Source of the DNA: Tetradesmus obliquus
Taxonomy: Eukaryota > Chlorophyta > Chlorophyceae > Sphaeropleales > Scenedesmaceae
DNA: 64,000 bases
Assembly: GCA_030272155.1 (NCBI GenBank)
Contig: CP126196.1
Location: 310,001-374,000 of the forward strand
Reading direction: 5' to 3'
This document shows, piece after piece, positions 23,948 to 39,194 of the stretch. The first letter of the stretch is position 1. The number at the start of each line of letters is the position of its first letter. The translations under genes and the position numbers were made by a program. The notes beneath the pieces are model-generated. The model was not told the DNA's origin. It saw only the letters and a list, made by a program, of their open reading frames with translations, and made no database searches.

Positions 23948-26900
23948 TCAGGGAGCCACGCCCGGCCTGCTGCTGCTGCTGCCCTTGGCTGCGCCTGCTG
24001 CTGCTGCCGCGCCCTTGGCTGCCGACTGCACCACTGTCGCTGCGCCCTTCTTCACACTGTCCATCACACTGGCTGGGGACTTCCACTGGCCCGAGTTGAC
24101 CTGCAGCAGAAAGCAGAGCGGCAGGTAGCAGCATGGTGATGAACATCACGAGGGATATAACAGTTGTTACCGTGTATGACGCAGTCAACTGCAGAAACAC
24201 GCTTGAGGCCAGCCGGCAGTAACACAAGCAGCATACGCAGAACACAAGGCAGCCATGTGCACCTGCACCATGATGACCCACCATGCAGCCGCCATGCAGC
24301 CAGCCTGACACCTGCGCAATCACCCCCTGTACTTGCTCCCTGCCAAGCGTCTCCTTTGTTCAGCAGCTCGTCAGCCAGCACCCACACAAAACGTCTGTGC
24401 CATAATGCCCCGGATCTGCTCCCCACAGGAGTTCCTTGTCCAACAGCTCGCCAGCCAGCACCCATCATCCACAAACTGCCTGAAAAACAAGCACCAGACC
24501 TCGAAACCCCAAACCTACCTGTGCCATGATGCCCCGGAGCTGCTCCCCACTGAGCGTCTCCTTATCAAGCAGCTCGTCAGCCAGCGCGTGCAGCACGCCT
24601 AAGCCTTGAATACACAGGAACCCTACACCGCAAACCCTCAAAATACGCACCTGCGCCATGATGCCCCGAATCTGCTCCCCGCTCAGCGTCTCCTTATCCA
24701 GCAGCTCGTCAGCCAGCACGCATCCAAATAGGACCGTCGATGACATGACAGGTACCAAAGCACAAAACCCTAAACCCACCTGCGCCGTGATGCCCCGGAT
24801 TTGCTCCCCGCTGAGCGTCTCCTTGTCCAGCAGCTCGTCAGCCAGCGCAAGCACCTCGCCTAAGCCTAAAAACACACAAACCCTAAACCACACACCCTAA
24901 GAATACGCACCTGCGCCATGATGCCCCGGATCTGGTCTCCACTGAGTGTCTCCTTATCCAGCAGCTCGTCAGCCAGCACGTGCAGCTCCCCAGCGTGGCT
25001 GTCCAGGATGGCGCGCATGCAGCCCACCATGCAGCCCACCATGCAGCGCACCATGCAGCCCACCATGCATGAAGCCCATCTGGGCCATGAAGCCCTGGAT
25101 CTGCTCAGCAGCACGTCAGCCATCCATCACAGACAAACCAGATGCGGTGAAAAAGACCCTGAACCCACCTGAGCCATGATGCCCCTAATCTGCTCCCCGC
25201 TCAGCGTCTCTTTGTCCAGCAGCTCGTCAGCCAGCGCGTGCAGCTGCCCGGCGTGGCTGTCCAGGATGGCGCGGGCGCGCGCGTAGCTGGTGGTAAGCAG
25301 GCGGCGCACCTCCTCCTCCACAAGCGCCCGCGTCTCGCTGCTCATGGAGCGGCCGTCATCTTCGTAGTCGAGGGACACCTGACAAGCAGCCAGCGCGGAG
25401 GCACAGAGTCGCGAGGATGAAGCGATATACGGCAGGCTGGTGACACGCACGCACTGTCAGTCGCCGCCCTTCCCCCACGCAACTCCCAAGCAACCGCAAC
25501 GCCCTGCGCCCAAACATCCATGCCTGTCGCAGAGCTCGCACCACACGGCCACATCACTTTCACGCACCTGGCCCACTTTGTTGCTCATGCCGTATTTGGT
25601 CACCATGGCGCGCGCCAGCGCCGTGGCCTGCTTCCAATCACTCAATCGCCAAAGATGAGCTCCTCTGCCACACGGCCGCAAAGCAATTGACACTTGCACA
25701 GCAGCCCTGCGACGCTGCATCCCATCACAACCCAGCACTCCGCACTACCAACTTAGTTCTGCAGCCACAGAAGCCACACCATCACGCACCTGGCCCACTT
25801 TGTTGCTCATGCCGTACTTGGTCACCATGGCGCGCGCCAGCGCAGTCGCCTGCTTCAGATCTGATGATGCCCCACTCGTGACGTCATCCTCGCCAAAGAT
25901 TAGCTCTTCTGCCACGCGGCCGCCCATGCACACGTCCAGGCGCGCCAGCATCTGCTTGCGGCTCATGCTGGTCTGGTCCTCATCGGGCAGCTGCGTGACC
26001 ATGCCCAGCGCCATGCCGCTGCGCATTGTATGTGACAGCAGCACAGCGGAATTGCAGCGGAAGCAGCAGCAGCAGAGAAGCTTGAGAAAAGGGAGTAGAG
26101 ATACAGAGATGATGAGATCAGCTGCAGAGCCATGTCCAGTGCTACGCGACTGCAGGGAGAGAACAAGGCAGGCAGGACGGCAGAAGATGGCCAAAGGCAA
26201 TTGGTGAAGTGTGTCGGCTCATGCTGGTCTGGTCCTTGTCTGGCAGCTGCGTAACCATGCCCAGCGCCATGCCGCTGCACAGCAGAAAACAAGGACAAGA
26301 AAAGAACACTGACAAGTCAGGCAAGGCAGAGAGAGGGGTGGCATGTCTGATCAAACCCAGCGCCACCGCAGCATAACACAAACAGCAGGCTTGAAATGGT
26401 AGCCGGTGCATGGCAATGCCCAGCACCATGCCAATACGTGGCAAGACAAAAGGCAGAGGCAAAGCAGAAACATAACGACAAGAATGGTAACGACGAACAA
26501 AAGGCAGACTTCAAGTATATCGATGCAACGCGCGATCATCCACAGGCAATGCCGCTGCTCGCACACAGACGCAAATGCAACACATATTGGCTGCTGGCGG
26601 AGCCAACAACCACTTGCGCTCACCGCGGCATGATTGTGGCCTTGTGCACCGGGCCCCTGAAACAGCAGCAACTTCAAAACAGCAAATCAAACCCCTAAGT
26701 GCTGCTCAAACTCACCGCGGCACGATGGTAGCCTTGTGCACAGGGTCCGCACCCTCGGTGTGCAGCGCCACCAGCGCATGGCCGCCCTCGTGGTAGGCCG
26801 TCAGCCGGCGGCTCTTCTCAGTAACAACAGCAGACTTGCGCTCAGCACCCATCATGATCCTGCAGTGGCACACATGGCAAATAATCTCCTTGACTTGAAC

Positions 26901-28738
26901 CTCTTTTTCAAATGCAGAACCGGGGGCGCAGAGCATTGACTAATGGTCCCCGGCTGATATGAGCATGGACTCCCGGGAATCAAACGCAGCGACAGCACTG
27001 CCACTGCAAAAACAACACTGTCGAGATTATCATTGCCCTAGATGTCGCGCGCATAATCCAGGCTGGCCATGGTCACCGCCTGCTGCCCGCTCTTAGCAGC
27101 ATGCAGCACCACCCCATGCATATGCATCAGCAGCTGTAGTATACCACCTAGACCCCTCCAAACTCCCACCTGTCGCGTGCATACTCCAGGCTGGCCATGG
27201 TCACCGCCTGCTGCCCGCTCTTGGCAGCATGCAGTGCTGCTACGTTGACCAGGTTGGCCAGGTCGGCACCACTGAAGCCTGGGGTGCCCCGCGCGATGGT
27301 TGTGAGCTGCACATCTGGCGCAAAGGGGATATTCTGCAGCAGCCAGGATGGCAGCAGCAGCGGCAGCGGCAGCAGCACGTGTCAGTCGCAACTTAACAAC
27401 AGCGTTGGCCAGGTCAGCACCACTGAAGCCGGGTGTGCCCCGCGCAATGGTTGTGAGCTGCACGTCTGGCGCAAAGGGAATGTTTTGCAGCACACACAAC
27501 GGTAGTGGCAGCAGCAGCAGCAGCAGATGTCAGTCGCAACATGATAAAATATCATTGGCATGCCGCCGCCGCTGAAGCCTGTAGTGCCCCAAGCAATAGT
27601 TGTGAGCTGCACATCTGGCGCAAAGCAAATGATCTGTTGTAACACAAAGGAAATGGTGGCAGCAGCAGCGAGGGCGTCAGCAGGATGCACACCCCCCGAC
27701 TTCTGCCGGTAACATCAGCAGCACCCACCCCACCCGCATACCACGCCAAGACACCTCTGTCGCCACCTACGTTGACCTTGAGTGCAACTCCAGATTCCGC
27801 TTGCGCCCCCCACCAACAAACAAGGTAGGTGAACGATAAGTGTAATGTTTGAACATAACACACCTTGAAGTGGGACTCCAGGATCTGCTTGCGGCCCTCC
27901 ACGTCAGGCGCGGGCACCACCACGTGCCTGTCAAAGCGCCCTGGGCGCACCAGCGCCTTGTCCAAGATCTCCGGGAAGTTGGTGGCGGCCACGACAATGA
28001 CGCCCTCGCTGGCCTGCAGCAGCAGCAGCAGCAGCAGTGGAGTCGGTGGCAGCAGAGGCACCACCAGCGCCTTGTCCAGGATCTCGGGGACGTGGTGGCG
28101 GCAACGACAATGACGCCCTCGCTGGCCTGCAGCAACAGCAGCAGCAGTGATGTTGGTGGCAGCAGAGGCACCACCAGCGCCTCGCCAAGGATCTCGGGGA
28201 AGTTAGTGGCGGCCACGACAATGACGCCCTCGCTGGCCTGCATGACAAGTACAACAGAAGAGCAGGGTGGCGGCAGCAGCGGCAGTCAGCACCAGCGCCT
28301 TGTCCAGGATCTCAGGGAAGTTGGTGGCAGCCACCACAATGACACCCTCGCTGGCCTGCAACATCAGGTGTGATGCGGGGCAAATAGTTGTAACTGGCAA
28401 GTAGCACTTGCGATGTAGAACCTTGCAGCCGCCCAGCTCCACCAGCAGCTGGTTCAGCATCATGCTTTGCCTGCTCAGGACACATACTCATCTACAGCAC
28501 CAACAATGTTACGTAGCACGCAGGGCGGCCCGCCTACCTTGAAGCCGTCCAGCAGCTGGTTAAGAGTCGTGCATCAAGAGCATTTTTGTTGTTATTGAAA
28601 AAACATAACGCTGGCACTTTTGCTGATATTGTTACTGACGCAGCTGTGCCCACCTTGAATCCGTCCAGCTCCACCAGCAGCTGGTTCAGCGTCATGCGCA
28701 TGTACTGCTGGTCCTTGGGGTTGCGGTTGCCGCCGATC

Positions 28739-28770
<32 letters not shown>

Positions 28771-31700
28771 GCTGTGCTTCTTGGCGGCCGCAAACAGGTC
28801 GCGCACGCGCCTCGCACCAACACCAACAAATACTTCGTCAAATTCGGAGCCGGAGGTGTAGAAGAAGGGCACGCCTGCCTCGCCTGCAATGGCGCGAGCA
28901 AGCATCGTCTTTCCCGTGCCGGGCGGGCCCACCAGCAGGCAGCCCTGCAGTCAGAAATCAGATGCAGCAGCACAGCACAGCATTCGCGTCAGAGGAGGCG
29001 GTGCCCTGCTTGAGCAGTGTGTCGCCCCATTGCCTGGTGCGCCGACGAGCAGGCAGCGCTGTTGGCAGCAAGTACATACAGAGAAGCAGCGGGGTTGGTG
29101 CTGTGTGCCGCTGGTGTAAAAGAAGGGAACGCCAGCTTCTCCTGCAATGGCGCGCGCCAGCATCGTCTTGCTGGAGCCCGGCGGGCCCACCAGCAGGCAG
29201 CAGAGGAGCAGCACAGGAGAGGGGTTCCTGTTCATCCAATCTTCAACCACCGCCGGAGGCGATTGGTCGCCCAGTCCCAGACTATGGCTAAGCAACCAGC
29301 AGCACCACTTCAAAAATGTGACAGCAGCAAGCGCTGCATATACACACACCTCTGGCACATGCACAACAAAGCAGCTTGCAGAGCCACACCTTGGGCGGCT
29401 TGCTGCCTATACGGTGACCTTCTGCGGGTCCCTGAGGGACAACAGCTAGCACATGTTCAGTTGAAGTCTGGCAAATGAGTCAATGCTACTACTATTACAT
29501 TTTAGATGCATGCTAGTGACAGCCACCGACGGCGTGCCAAAGGATTCTGTGCTCATACGCACCTTAGGCAGCTTGCCCCCCAGCGCGGTGAACTTCTGCG
29601 GGTCCTTGAGGTACTCCACGATCTCCTCCAGCTCAGCCTTGGCCTCGTCCACGCCCTTCACGTCAGCAAACCTGCGGCACAGGTGACACATCAGATAATG
29701 CAAGGCAGATTGTTACAGGCAATCGGGCGATTCCTGCCTGTTTCTGCCATCGGCTGATGTCTGCCTGTCCAGCTCAACCCTGGCCTCGACCACGCCCTTC
29801 ACGTCAGCAAACCTGCAGCGGCGGCAAAGTGATTGCATCGGCGCATACTTTGGCACAATTGCGATACATGCAGCACACTCAGGGTGTACTAAGTTTGTCC
29901 CGATTAGTTGCGAACTGCACAGCCGCTCACTTTGTGCTGCTGTCCGTGCTGCTGCCTGTTGAGGGCTTGATGTCGGGGTTGCTGCTGAGCAGGCCTTGCC
30001 CAGCACCTTCTAGTCAAATAACATAACCATAACATGACAAGTAACAACGTTGTAACATGGCTCACTTTGTGCTGCTGTCAGTGGAGGGCTTGATGTCTGG
30101 GTTGCTGCTGAGCAGGCCCAGCGCTTGCCCAGCGCCTTCTCATCACATAACATCCACATAAAATAACATTGTCACTTGTACAAAAGTAACAAGTGACAAC
30201 AAAGTAACATGGCTCACTTTGTGCTGCTGTCCGTTGAGGGCTTGATGTCGGGGTTGCTGCTCAGCAGGCCCTTGCCCAGCGCCTTCTCGTCCACAAAGGC
30301 ACCCACAGCAGTGACCAGGATGAACGCCAGGCCCAGGCTGCGCAGCAGCCGCGCAAACTGCAGCCAGGGATAGCAGGACCAGCAGGATCAGCATATGACA
30401 TGACAGCTCAATGCAGGCTCAAGCAGAGGGCTGCTCAGGGATGACCGACAACAAAGGTATGACTTGCAAAAAGACTATGGTTGCTACACAATACACATGC
30501 ATAGCATGCACCCCATGGCACAAGCTAGCAGCAGACCCCCACAGCTGAACCGTGCGCACAGTCAGACAGGCTGCTCTCACCTGCAACAGACACGAAGGCT
30601 CCGATGTATAATCAGCCCACCACAGTCTGCTGTTTACACCTGCCACATACATACACCTCCAACATAGGGGCTCGCATGTGTGATGACCAGCCGGCAGCAA
30701 ACAACCCCCACAGCTGATCTATGTTCACAGAATCAGACAGAATGCTCTTACCCACCTGCGACATGAAGGAGGGCTCTGCATGTGTGATGACCAGCGGGTT
30801 GCGGTTGGTGCCCAGCTCTCCGCCGCTGCCGCCTGCCGCGCTGCCGATGCCTGCTGCTGCCAGCGCTGCTGCTGCCTGCGAGCCCATGCCGCCAAAGCCA
30901 CCACCACCACCACCGCCACCTGCGTGCAGCAATGGGCAGAACGGGGTGAGGCATATGCAGATATAGCAGGGATCAGTAGCAGCAGCAGGTGTGGTCAACT
31001 CTTGTTCGCTGCAAGCCGCGAGCAACCGCGTAGGAGCGGCCTGCCAGTGCGGCTACAGCCCCCAGCTGCCAGCCGCACCACATAAGCACTGCATGCTCCC
31101 ATTGCGCAGCCGCTCACCTGCAAACCACGGTGCTGCTGCTGCTGCCGGCGGCGGGTAGGCTGCCGGCGGCGCCGCTGCCAGCCCGCGCGCCGCAAACGAT
31201 GCCTCTGCTCCCCTCTGCAGCGTGGAAAACAGCCTGCCGCTGTCCAGGCTGTCAAGCTTCACCAGAGCCTTGACATACTCGCCAAAAGTCTCGCCTGTGT
31301 TGTGCACTGCGCCGGATTCGAAGGCCTGCACGACCTGCTCGTGCCTGCCGCTGCGGTTGAGGCGGCGCAGCATGTCGGCCTGTGCTTTGCAGGACAGGGG
31401 CAGTGGCAGGGGAAGGACAGCAGCGCAGCAGGGGTACAGCAGACATAGGGAGGTTGATGCCGCGATGCACGTGCTGCGTTGAGTATGCATGCAGGAAAGG
31501 TCACAGCACAAAAAGAATGCACTAACTACGAGCGGCCGGCTGTACACCGGCAGCGGCGCTCGGTTATACGGCAGCAGGGCACAACAGCATGCTGCTTAGG
31601 TATGAACAGTTTGCATGCAGCTGCTAGGAGCTGCAGAATGATTTGCAAGCAGCTTATGGCAAGCAGCTTATGGCAGCTGCATGCAGTGATACGCAGCCAT

Positions 31701-32335
31701 GCACGTGGAGATGCAGCGCTGCAGCTCAGCTGTGGTCTGCTACGCATTAGTACATGCAACCATTACTTGAGGGATAGCCAAGCAAAGCTTGTAAAACACA
31801 TCAAATGCTCTACGCTGCACATACACAAGCACAGACAACCCGCATGCTATGCAACGGCACTTCACTGCTACTGCTGCTGCTGCAGCCGGCCTGCGGTTGT
31901 GGGGGTTGGACAGCTTGACACGCGCGTTTAACAGCTGAGAGTGTGGCAGCGCCTTAGACACCAAGCTTCTGCACAACTGCATCACTGCAGCCAGCTGCAC
32001 AGCGCCTGGCCTCCTCGAGGTCTTGCTCAACTGCCTTCTGGTGCATGTGTAGTAGGTCCAGGATGTTGACCAGCCTGGCAAGACAGCACACCCTCGACAT
32101 TACTGCGCAGCAGACACAACGTTTAGGAAAAACCCACCTGCTTGCCAAAGTCTGCTGGTACCTCGAGGCCTGGCTCAGACCTGAAGGCGTTCGACAGTAT
32201 GCCTCGCTTGTTCAGGGACTTGAACAGCCGGTGATCTGCCCCGCTGCTGGCTCCATTGCCTGTCAAAGAGCCCTTTGCCTGCCTTGAGGCCAGTAGCAGA
32301 GCCCGCACGAGCCCCCTGCCTCCTGCTGACTGCAT
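23948..32335 (-). CDS. FTSH4: Mitochondrial i-AAA protease, FtsH4/YME1 type
   Basis: ATP-dependent zinc metalloprotease of the mitochondrial inner membrane with its active site facing the intermembrane space; it degrades damaged membrane proteins. Exons from the start: 32335-32181, 32074-31962, 31384-31118, 30919-30756, 30357-30218, 29671-29563, 28944-28654, 28013-27864, 27333-27170, 26859-26716, 26018-25790, 25378-25169, 24100-23948; 762 residues. Seen: i-AAA N-domain ([15 protein letters not shown]...LQRG), one membrane helix ([14 protein letters not shown]), Walker A GPPGTGKT (322-329), Walker B IIFIDEID (377-384), second-region RPGRFDRH, zinc site HEGGH (541-545) and GASSDL. The order matches plant FtsH4 closely. 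The first donor is uncertain: 32181 keeps frame, whereas 32138 (CAG|gtgggt) does not. The introns carry many decayed exon-edge copies. The N-terminus is compatible with a mitochondrial transit peptide. Confidence 0.93.
24330..25240 (-). repeat. Tandem 3'-edge copies of the penultimate FtsH4 exon
   Basis: The segment [25 protein letters not shown] plus donor (true exon end at 25169) is repeated downstream in transcription at about 24990-24912, 24850-24781, 24725-24652 and 24595-24524, with two poorer copies near 24460 and 24380. The period is about 130 bases. Four copies encode nearly the same peptide and keep the GT donor. Confidence 0.85.
25565..26440 (-). repeat. Edge copies around FtsH4 exon 11
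   Basis: A 3'-edge copy ([22 protein letters not shown]) lies at about 25654-25568, downstream of the true exon end at 25790. 5'-edge copies ([19 protein letters not shown]) lie at about 26275-26215, with a more decayed one near 26440-26395, upstream of the exon start at 26018. Confidence 0.75.
27040..28470 (-). repeat. Edge copies around FtsH4 exons 8 and 9
   Basis: Before exon 8 (start 28013), copies of [22 protein letters not shown] lie at about 28113-28040, 28240-28160 and 28357-28285. A copy of LNQLLVEL, the 3' edge of exon 7, lies near 28460-28430, with a second piece near 28560-28535. Exon 9 (27333-27170) is preceded by copies of its [18 protein letters not shown] edge at about 27480-27405 and 27630-27570, and followed by a copy of its [14 protein letters not shown]...ARD edge at about 27090-27045. 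Confidence 0.8.
29030..30140 (-). repeat. Edge copies around FtsH4 exons 5, 6 and 7 (P-loop exon)
   Basis: Upstream of the P-loop exon (start 28944) lie a long copy at about 29212-29114 whose motif reads GPPGSSKT, and a short one at about 29065-29030 reading GAPGNG. The exon 6 edges recur at about 29815-29765 ([10 protein letters not shown]) and 29445-29395. The 3' edge of exon 5 ([15 protein letters not shown]) is repeated at about 30140-30060 and 30010-29928. Confidence 0.8.
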
Positions 32336-35347
<3,012 letters not shown>

Positions 35348-36894
35348 ACTGCGGTTCACTTGACTTCACGAGCAGTTGCGGCAGGAGCTGCTGCAGCCGT
35401 GTGTTGCCGGCAGCGCTGCCGCGGGCACCCGGGTACACCGGTGTGCGCCGCGTGCTGGGCAGCTGGCGGGCGGTCACGCGCTGGGCGTGCATGTATGCTG
35501 AGCGCTGAGCGCGGCGCGTGGTTGCGACCAGTCCTTGGCTTGTAACTGCGCCCACTATGAATATGACCGCTGTTTAAATCCTTGGTCATGTCTGGCTTTC
35601 AGCATGCAGCGAGCCATTGTTGCTTGCCACGCGTGTCAATAAACAGAAGCGCCTTCGGCAGAACCCCATGCCTGCACTTGCCTGCATGTTGGCCATCGTC
35701 AGTGCAGTGTCCAGGAGACTCTCCTTGAAGCTGACTTTCACTACTGCAAGGTTGGCCGCATCAAAGTACTAAACAGAATCAACAGCTTGTGACCTAGAGA
35801 TACAAGCACGGCGCAAGAGTCAGGGTGATCCCCATGCCACCGGTACTACCTAGATTAGCAATCTATACTGTAATGTTACACTGTCACACCGCCCACTTTG
35901 GGATTGAACACAGCAACAACATCACTGAAGATGCACTCTTATAGGACAGGCCCCGTGCTCAGCAGCCCACAATGTCCACGCACATGTGCAGTGTACACTG
36001 CAGCACGGTGCACCCAACACCGTGACAGATGTTGACAACCAGGCAATCCCTACAACTACACTAGAGGCTATAGTCACAACCCCACCCAGCCATATACAGT
36101 ACAGGCAATGCAACCAGCCCCCCTGGGACTACCACCAAAGTATACTCCCACCCAGCCAACAGCTTGCAGCCAGGAAAGCTGTGCACTTCCGCACTCGGCG
36201 GGAAAAGAGAGACATTGAGGCAACTCTTGGGAGGCGCATACCGCATGCATGTGATGCAGCACTGCCATTGCAAGAGCAACTTGTGTACAAAGTCAGGCCC
36301 AGCAGCACAGGCACCTGCTGCGAATGGCCAATGCCGCTACTTGATGCCACACGCTTGCTGCCACAGCACACGCAAGGTTTAAAGACTTGAGAGGCACGTG
36401 CTGACAGCTTCGAATGCGTGCAGGTTGCAAGCATGGCGAGCGTAGGAGAATGTCAAGAAAAGAAGAACCCGCGTGCCACAGCACCTGGCAAAACTTGGAC
36501 GCTGTGTCTGTCAGTGCATCATGCAGCTGATGCTGCAACCTGGTGCCGCGCCACCGAAACTGCTGTGCCGTTGTCATCGCTGCCGACATGCAGCGGACGT
36601 CCAGATAACCACAGCAACTGCTGAATTGTGGAACTGCCGGCAGGTCGGCAGCAGCACCATTATCTGCTGCCCTTGCACACAGGCAGAGGTGTCAGCCGGC
36701 CTGATCCCAGCTGCTGATTGCAAAGTTGTGCCAGCTGTTGCGCAGGGCCCGAGCACCGCCAAGAGGACTGCGTGCCACTTGGCAGCTGCGCCGTGGCATG
36801 CAGAAAGCTGAGCAACAGCAGCATGTGCTGCTGCCGATGCTGCCGCTGCCAGTACAGCTTGATAGAAGAGGCCTGGTACTGCTGCTGCTGGCGC
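35348..36894. other. Convergent intergenic region
   Basis: It lies between the 3' ends of the ubiquitin-eL40 gene (+) and UBC2 (-). It contains the TGTAA described separately and, for the minus strand, a TTACA (TGTAA reversed) at about 35876, nearly 1 kb beyond the UBC2 stop. No further gene is supported. Confidence 0.4.
35541..35545 (+). promoter_or_regulatory. TGTAA poly(A) signal of ubiquitin-eL40
   Basis: TGTAA, the usual chlorophyte polyadenylation signal, lies 194 bases after the stop codon. Confidence 0.55.
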
Positions 36895-38550
36895 TCACGC
36901 GTCCTGCTCGATCCAGCTCTGCTCAACCACCTCACGCACGCGCCGGTTGTACTCGCGCCTGCACACAGCAGCGCAGCAGCAGCAGCAGCAGCAGCAGCAG
37001 CGGTAAAAACCAGGGCACATGCAGCCTGTCAGCATGTGGTGTAGTAGCTGCATAATGCTATGGCAGCACTGGCAGTGCATGCTGCAACACCTGAACCCGG
37101 TGGCTGCGGATACAGCTGCTGTCGCAGTTCCACAACTGTTGGTCTATCATAGGCAACCCCAGGCCTGCAGGCATCGGGCCTCACCTGTTCTCATTGTACA
37201 GGCGCGCTGCTTCCGAGTTCGCGGGTGAGTTTGGGTTGGGGTCACACAGCAGGGACTGCAGAGCAGCACAGCGACACAGCAGCGCAACCACGCCCGTGAG
37301 TAATAATTTTCACCCTGCATGCTTGATTGTGTCATCTCAATGTGCTGCTGGTGTCAATGGTGTTGCTTGGCTGCTGCTGCTGCTGCTGCTGCTATGCATG
37401 CGTGATGCCTGGAGCAGCACCACCCCTGCGAGCCTATTGGCCTCACAGCAGCATGTATGGCGCCTGCAGCTGCTGCTGCTGCCAGTGCTGCCACGATTTG
37501 CCTCCCAGGAACAACTTGCTGGCATTGCAGCTGCTGTGTACAGGCTGCAGCTGGCAGCATGTTCAACCGCCCACCTGTATGCTCGTCAGGATGGCTGAAA
37601 CGTCGTAGATGGGGCTCCACTGGTTCTGCAGGATGTCCAGGCAGATGCCGCCGTCCGCATACACTGCGCAGCAGCAGCACGCAGCAGCAGCAGCAGCAGC
37701 ACGCAGCAGCACAAGGTCATGTCAGTACTGCAGCAGCTGCAGCAGAAGGCGCATGCTGCTAAGCAGACTAACTGGGAGCTGTCGCGTGCATGCAGTGCAA
37801 CGATATGCAAACACGCTGCTTGTGCTGCAGGCGTGATGTTCAGCGAACACACGCAAAGCTCGCTGATTGCATGCCTGCATGGAGTGATGCACGACTACAC
37901 AGGCACCCTGCCTGCAACAGCAATACTCTGCAGGTGGCAAGGTTAAATATATCAGCCATTATAGCAACCTTTCATGTATCGGCCAGTGCCAGACAACCAT
38001 GAGCAGCCGGTGCCCTGCTGCACAGTTGCAGAAGCAGATGCACTGCAGCAGCACGGACTCACCGTTTGGGTGGAACAGCGTGGACTTGAACTTGACCACA
38101 GGGGCCTTGTTTGGGTAATCCTCTGTGAACTCCAGTGTCAGCTTGAAGGTTCCTGCAAGCAAGCAAAACATGCTGTGTGAGTATGCACACAGGTCGTGGC
38201 AGCAGGCAGCAGAAATGCAGCACCATGCAGCTTCTGACCCAGACAGCTGGTGCATGCGGCAGCTGCTCACCTCCATCCCACGGTGTGTCCTCTGGACCGA
38301 AGATCACCGCATTCCAGAGCATGATGTTGTCTGGATTGGGCGAGCCATTCACGCCCTGTGGTGGGTCCTGCCTGAGGCGCTTAAAATCCCGCATCAGCCG
38401 CTGCAAGCACAACACAAACACGGGTAGAACACATGTACTGGTCAAAACGCACAGGGTGCGCTGCCAGAGAGCGCTCTGCTGCGCCCAGTCAGGACGAAGC
38501 ACACAGCAGCAGCAAACACACGCAGCTACCTTGCGGGCTGGCGTAGACAT
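36895..38550 (-). CDS. UBC2: Ubiquitin-conjugating enzyme E2, RAD6/UBC2 type
   Basis: E2 enzyme that transfers ubiquitin with RAD6-type functions (histone H2B monoubiquitination, post-replication repair, N-degron pathway), inferred from close similarity. Exons from the start: 38550-38530, 38400-38271, 38152-38063, 37663-37575, 37255-37185, 36958-36895; all phases agree and give 154 residues, the normal size of plant and animal RAD6 proteins. Key features are the start [16 protein letters not shown], the HPN motif (FHPN), the active-site cysteine in [18 protein letters not shown], and the C-terminal helix [15 protein letters not shown] followed by IEQDA. There is no long acidic tail as in yeast Rad6. 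Introns are short and without exon-edge copies. Head-to-head with CYP37. Confidence 0.96.
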
Positions 38551-39194
38551 CCCTGCAAACGGCTGATGTAACCGGTGATGGTGTGGAGTGCTGGCTCCTT
38601 TTGCAGCCTTTACTTCATGCAAGGGCAGAGCAATGAAGAGGTGAACCTGATGGGTCCTGCTGCCTCGTGTCTATCTTCTTTGTGTGGTAATTGAACTTAT
38701 CAACCCGTGGTAGCAGAATGATGGCTACAAAGATCATAGGGCAGCTGCTACCAGCACTTGGGGACATGCCTTGGTGTCAGTTCTGCCTGCACAGCTGTAC
38801 AGATAACAGGTTGAGACCTCGAGGGGCTTCAGTCAAGGCGATCTGTGATGCTACTGATGCCTATACTCAACTTAGTCGTGGAGCGATCCTGAGGCATGTC
38901 GTGTTTTGCTCCCTCTGTCCCTGCACCACTCACTGCTTGCTGGTTGTGACCTGCCTCAGCTACAGCCTCACACTGCTGGCTGAGCATAGCCCATTGGCAC
39001 CTGACGGACCAGATCAAGTGTTTTATCAACGCTACGAGTGCTGGACCGTGCTTGCTGGCACTGCTGTACACAACATCTGCGTAGTAGCAGTAGCGCAGCA
39101 GAACAGCAGTTGCTAGTTGTCACCACAGCAGCTGGCAGTTAGCACACACGCTCTTTGTCACCCCATCTTGTCTTGTCAGCTCTGAGCAGCAAAC
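38551..39194. promoter_or_regulatory. Divergent promoter between UBC2 and CYP37
   Basis: A 644-base gap lies between two oppositely oriented start codons, so it must contain both 5' untranslated regions and promoters. No clear TATA box was seen. Confidence 0.45.
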
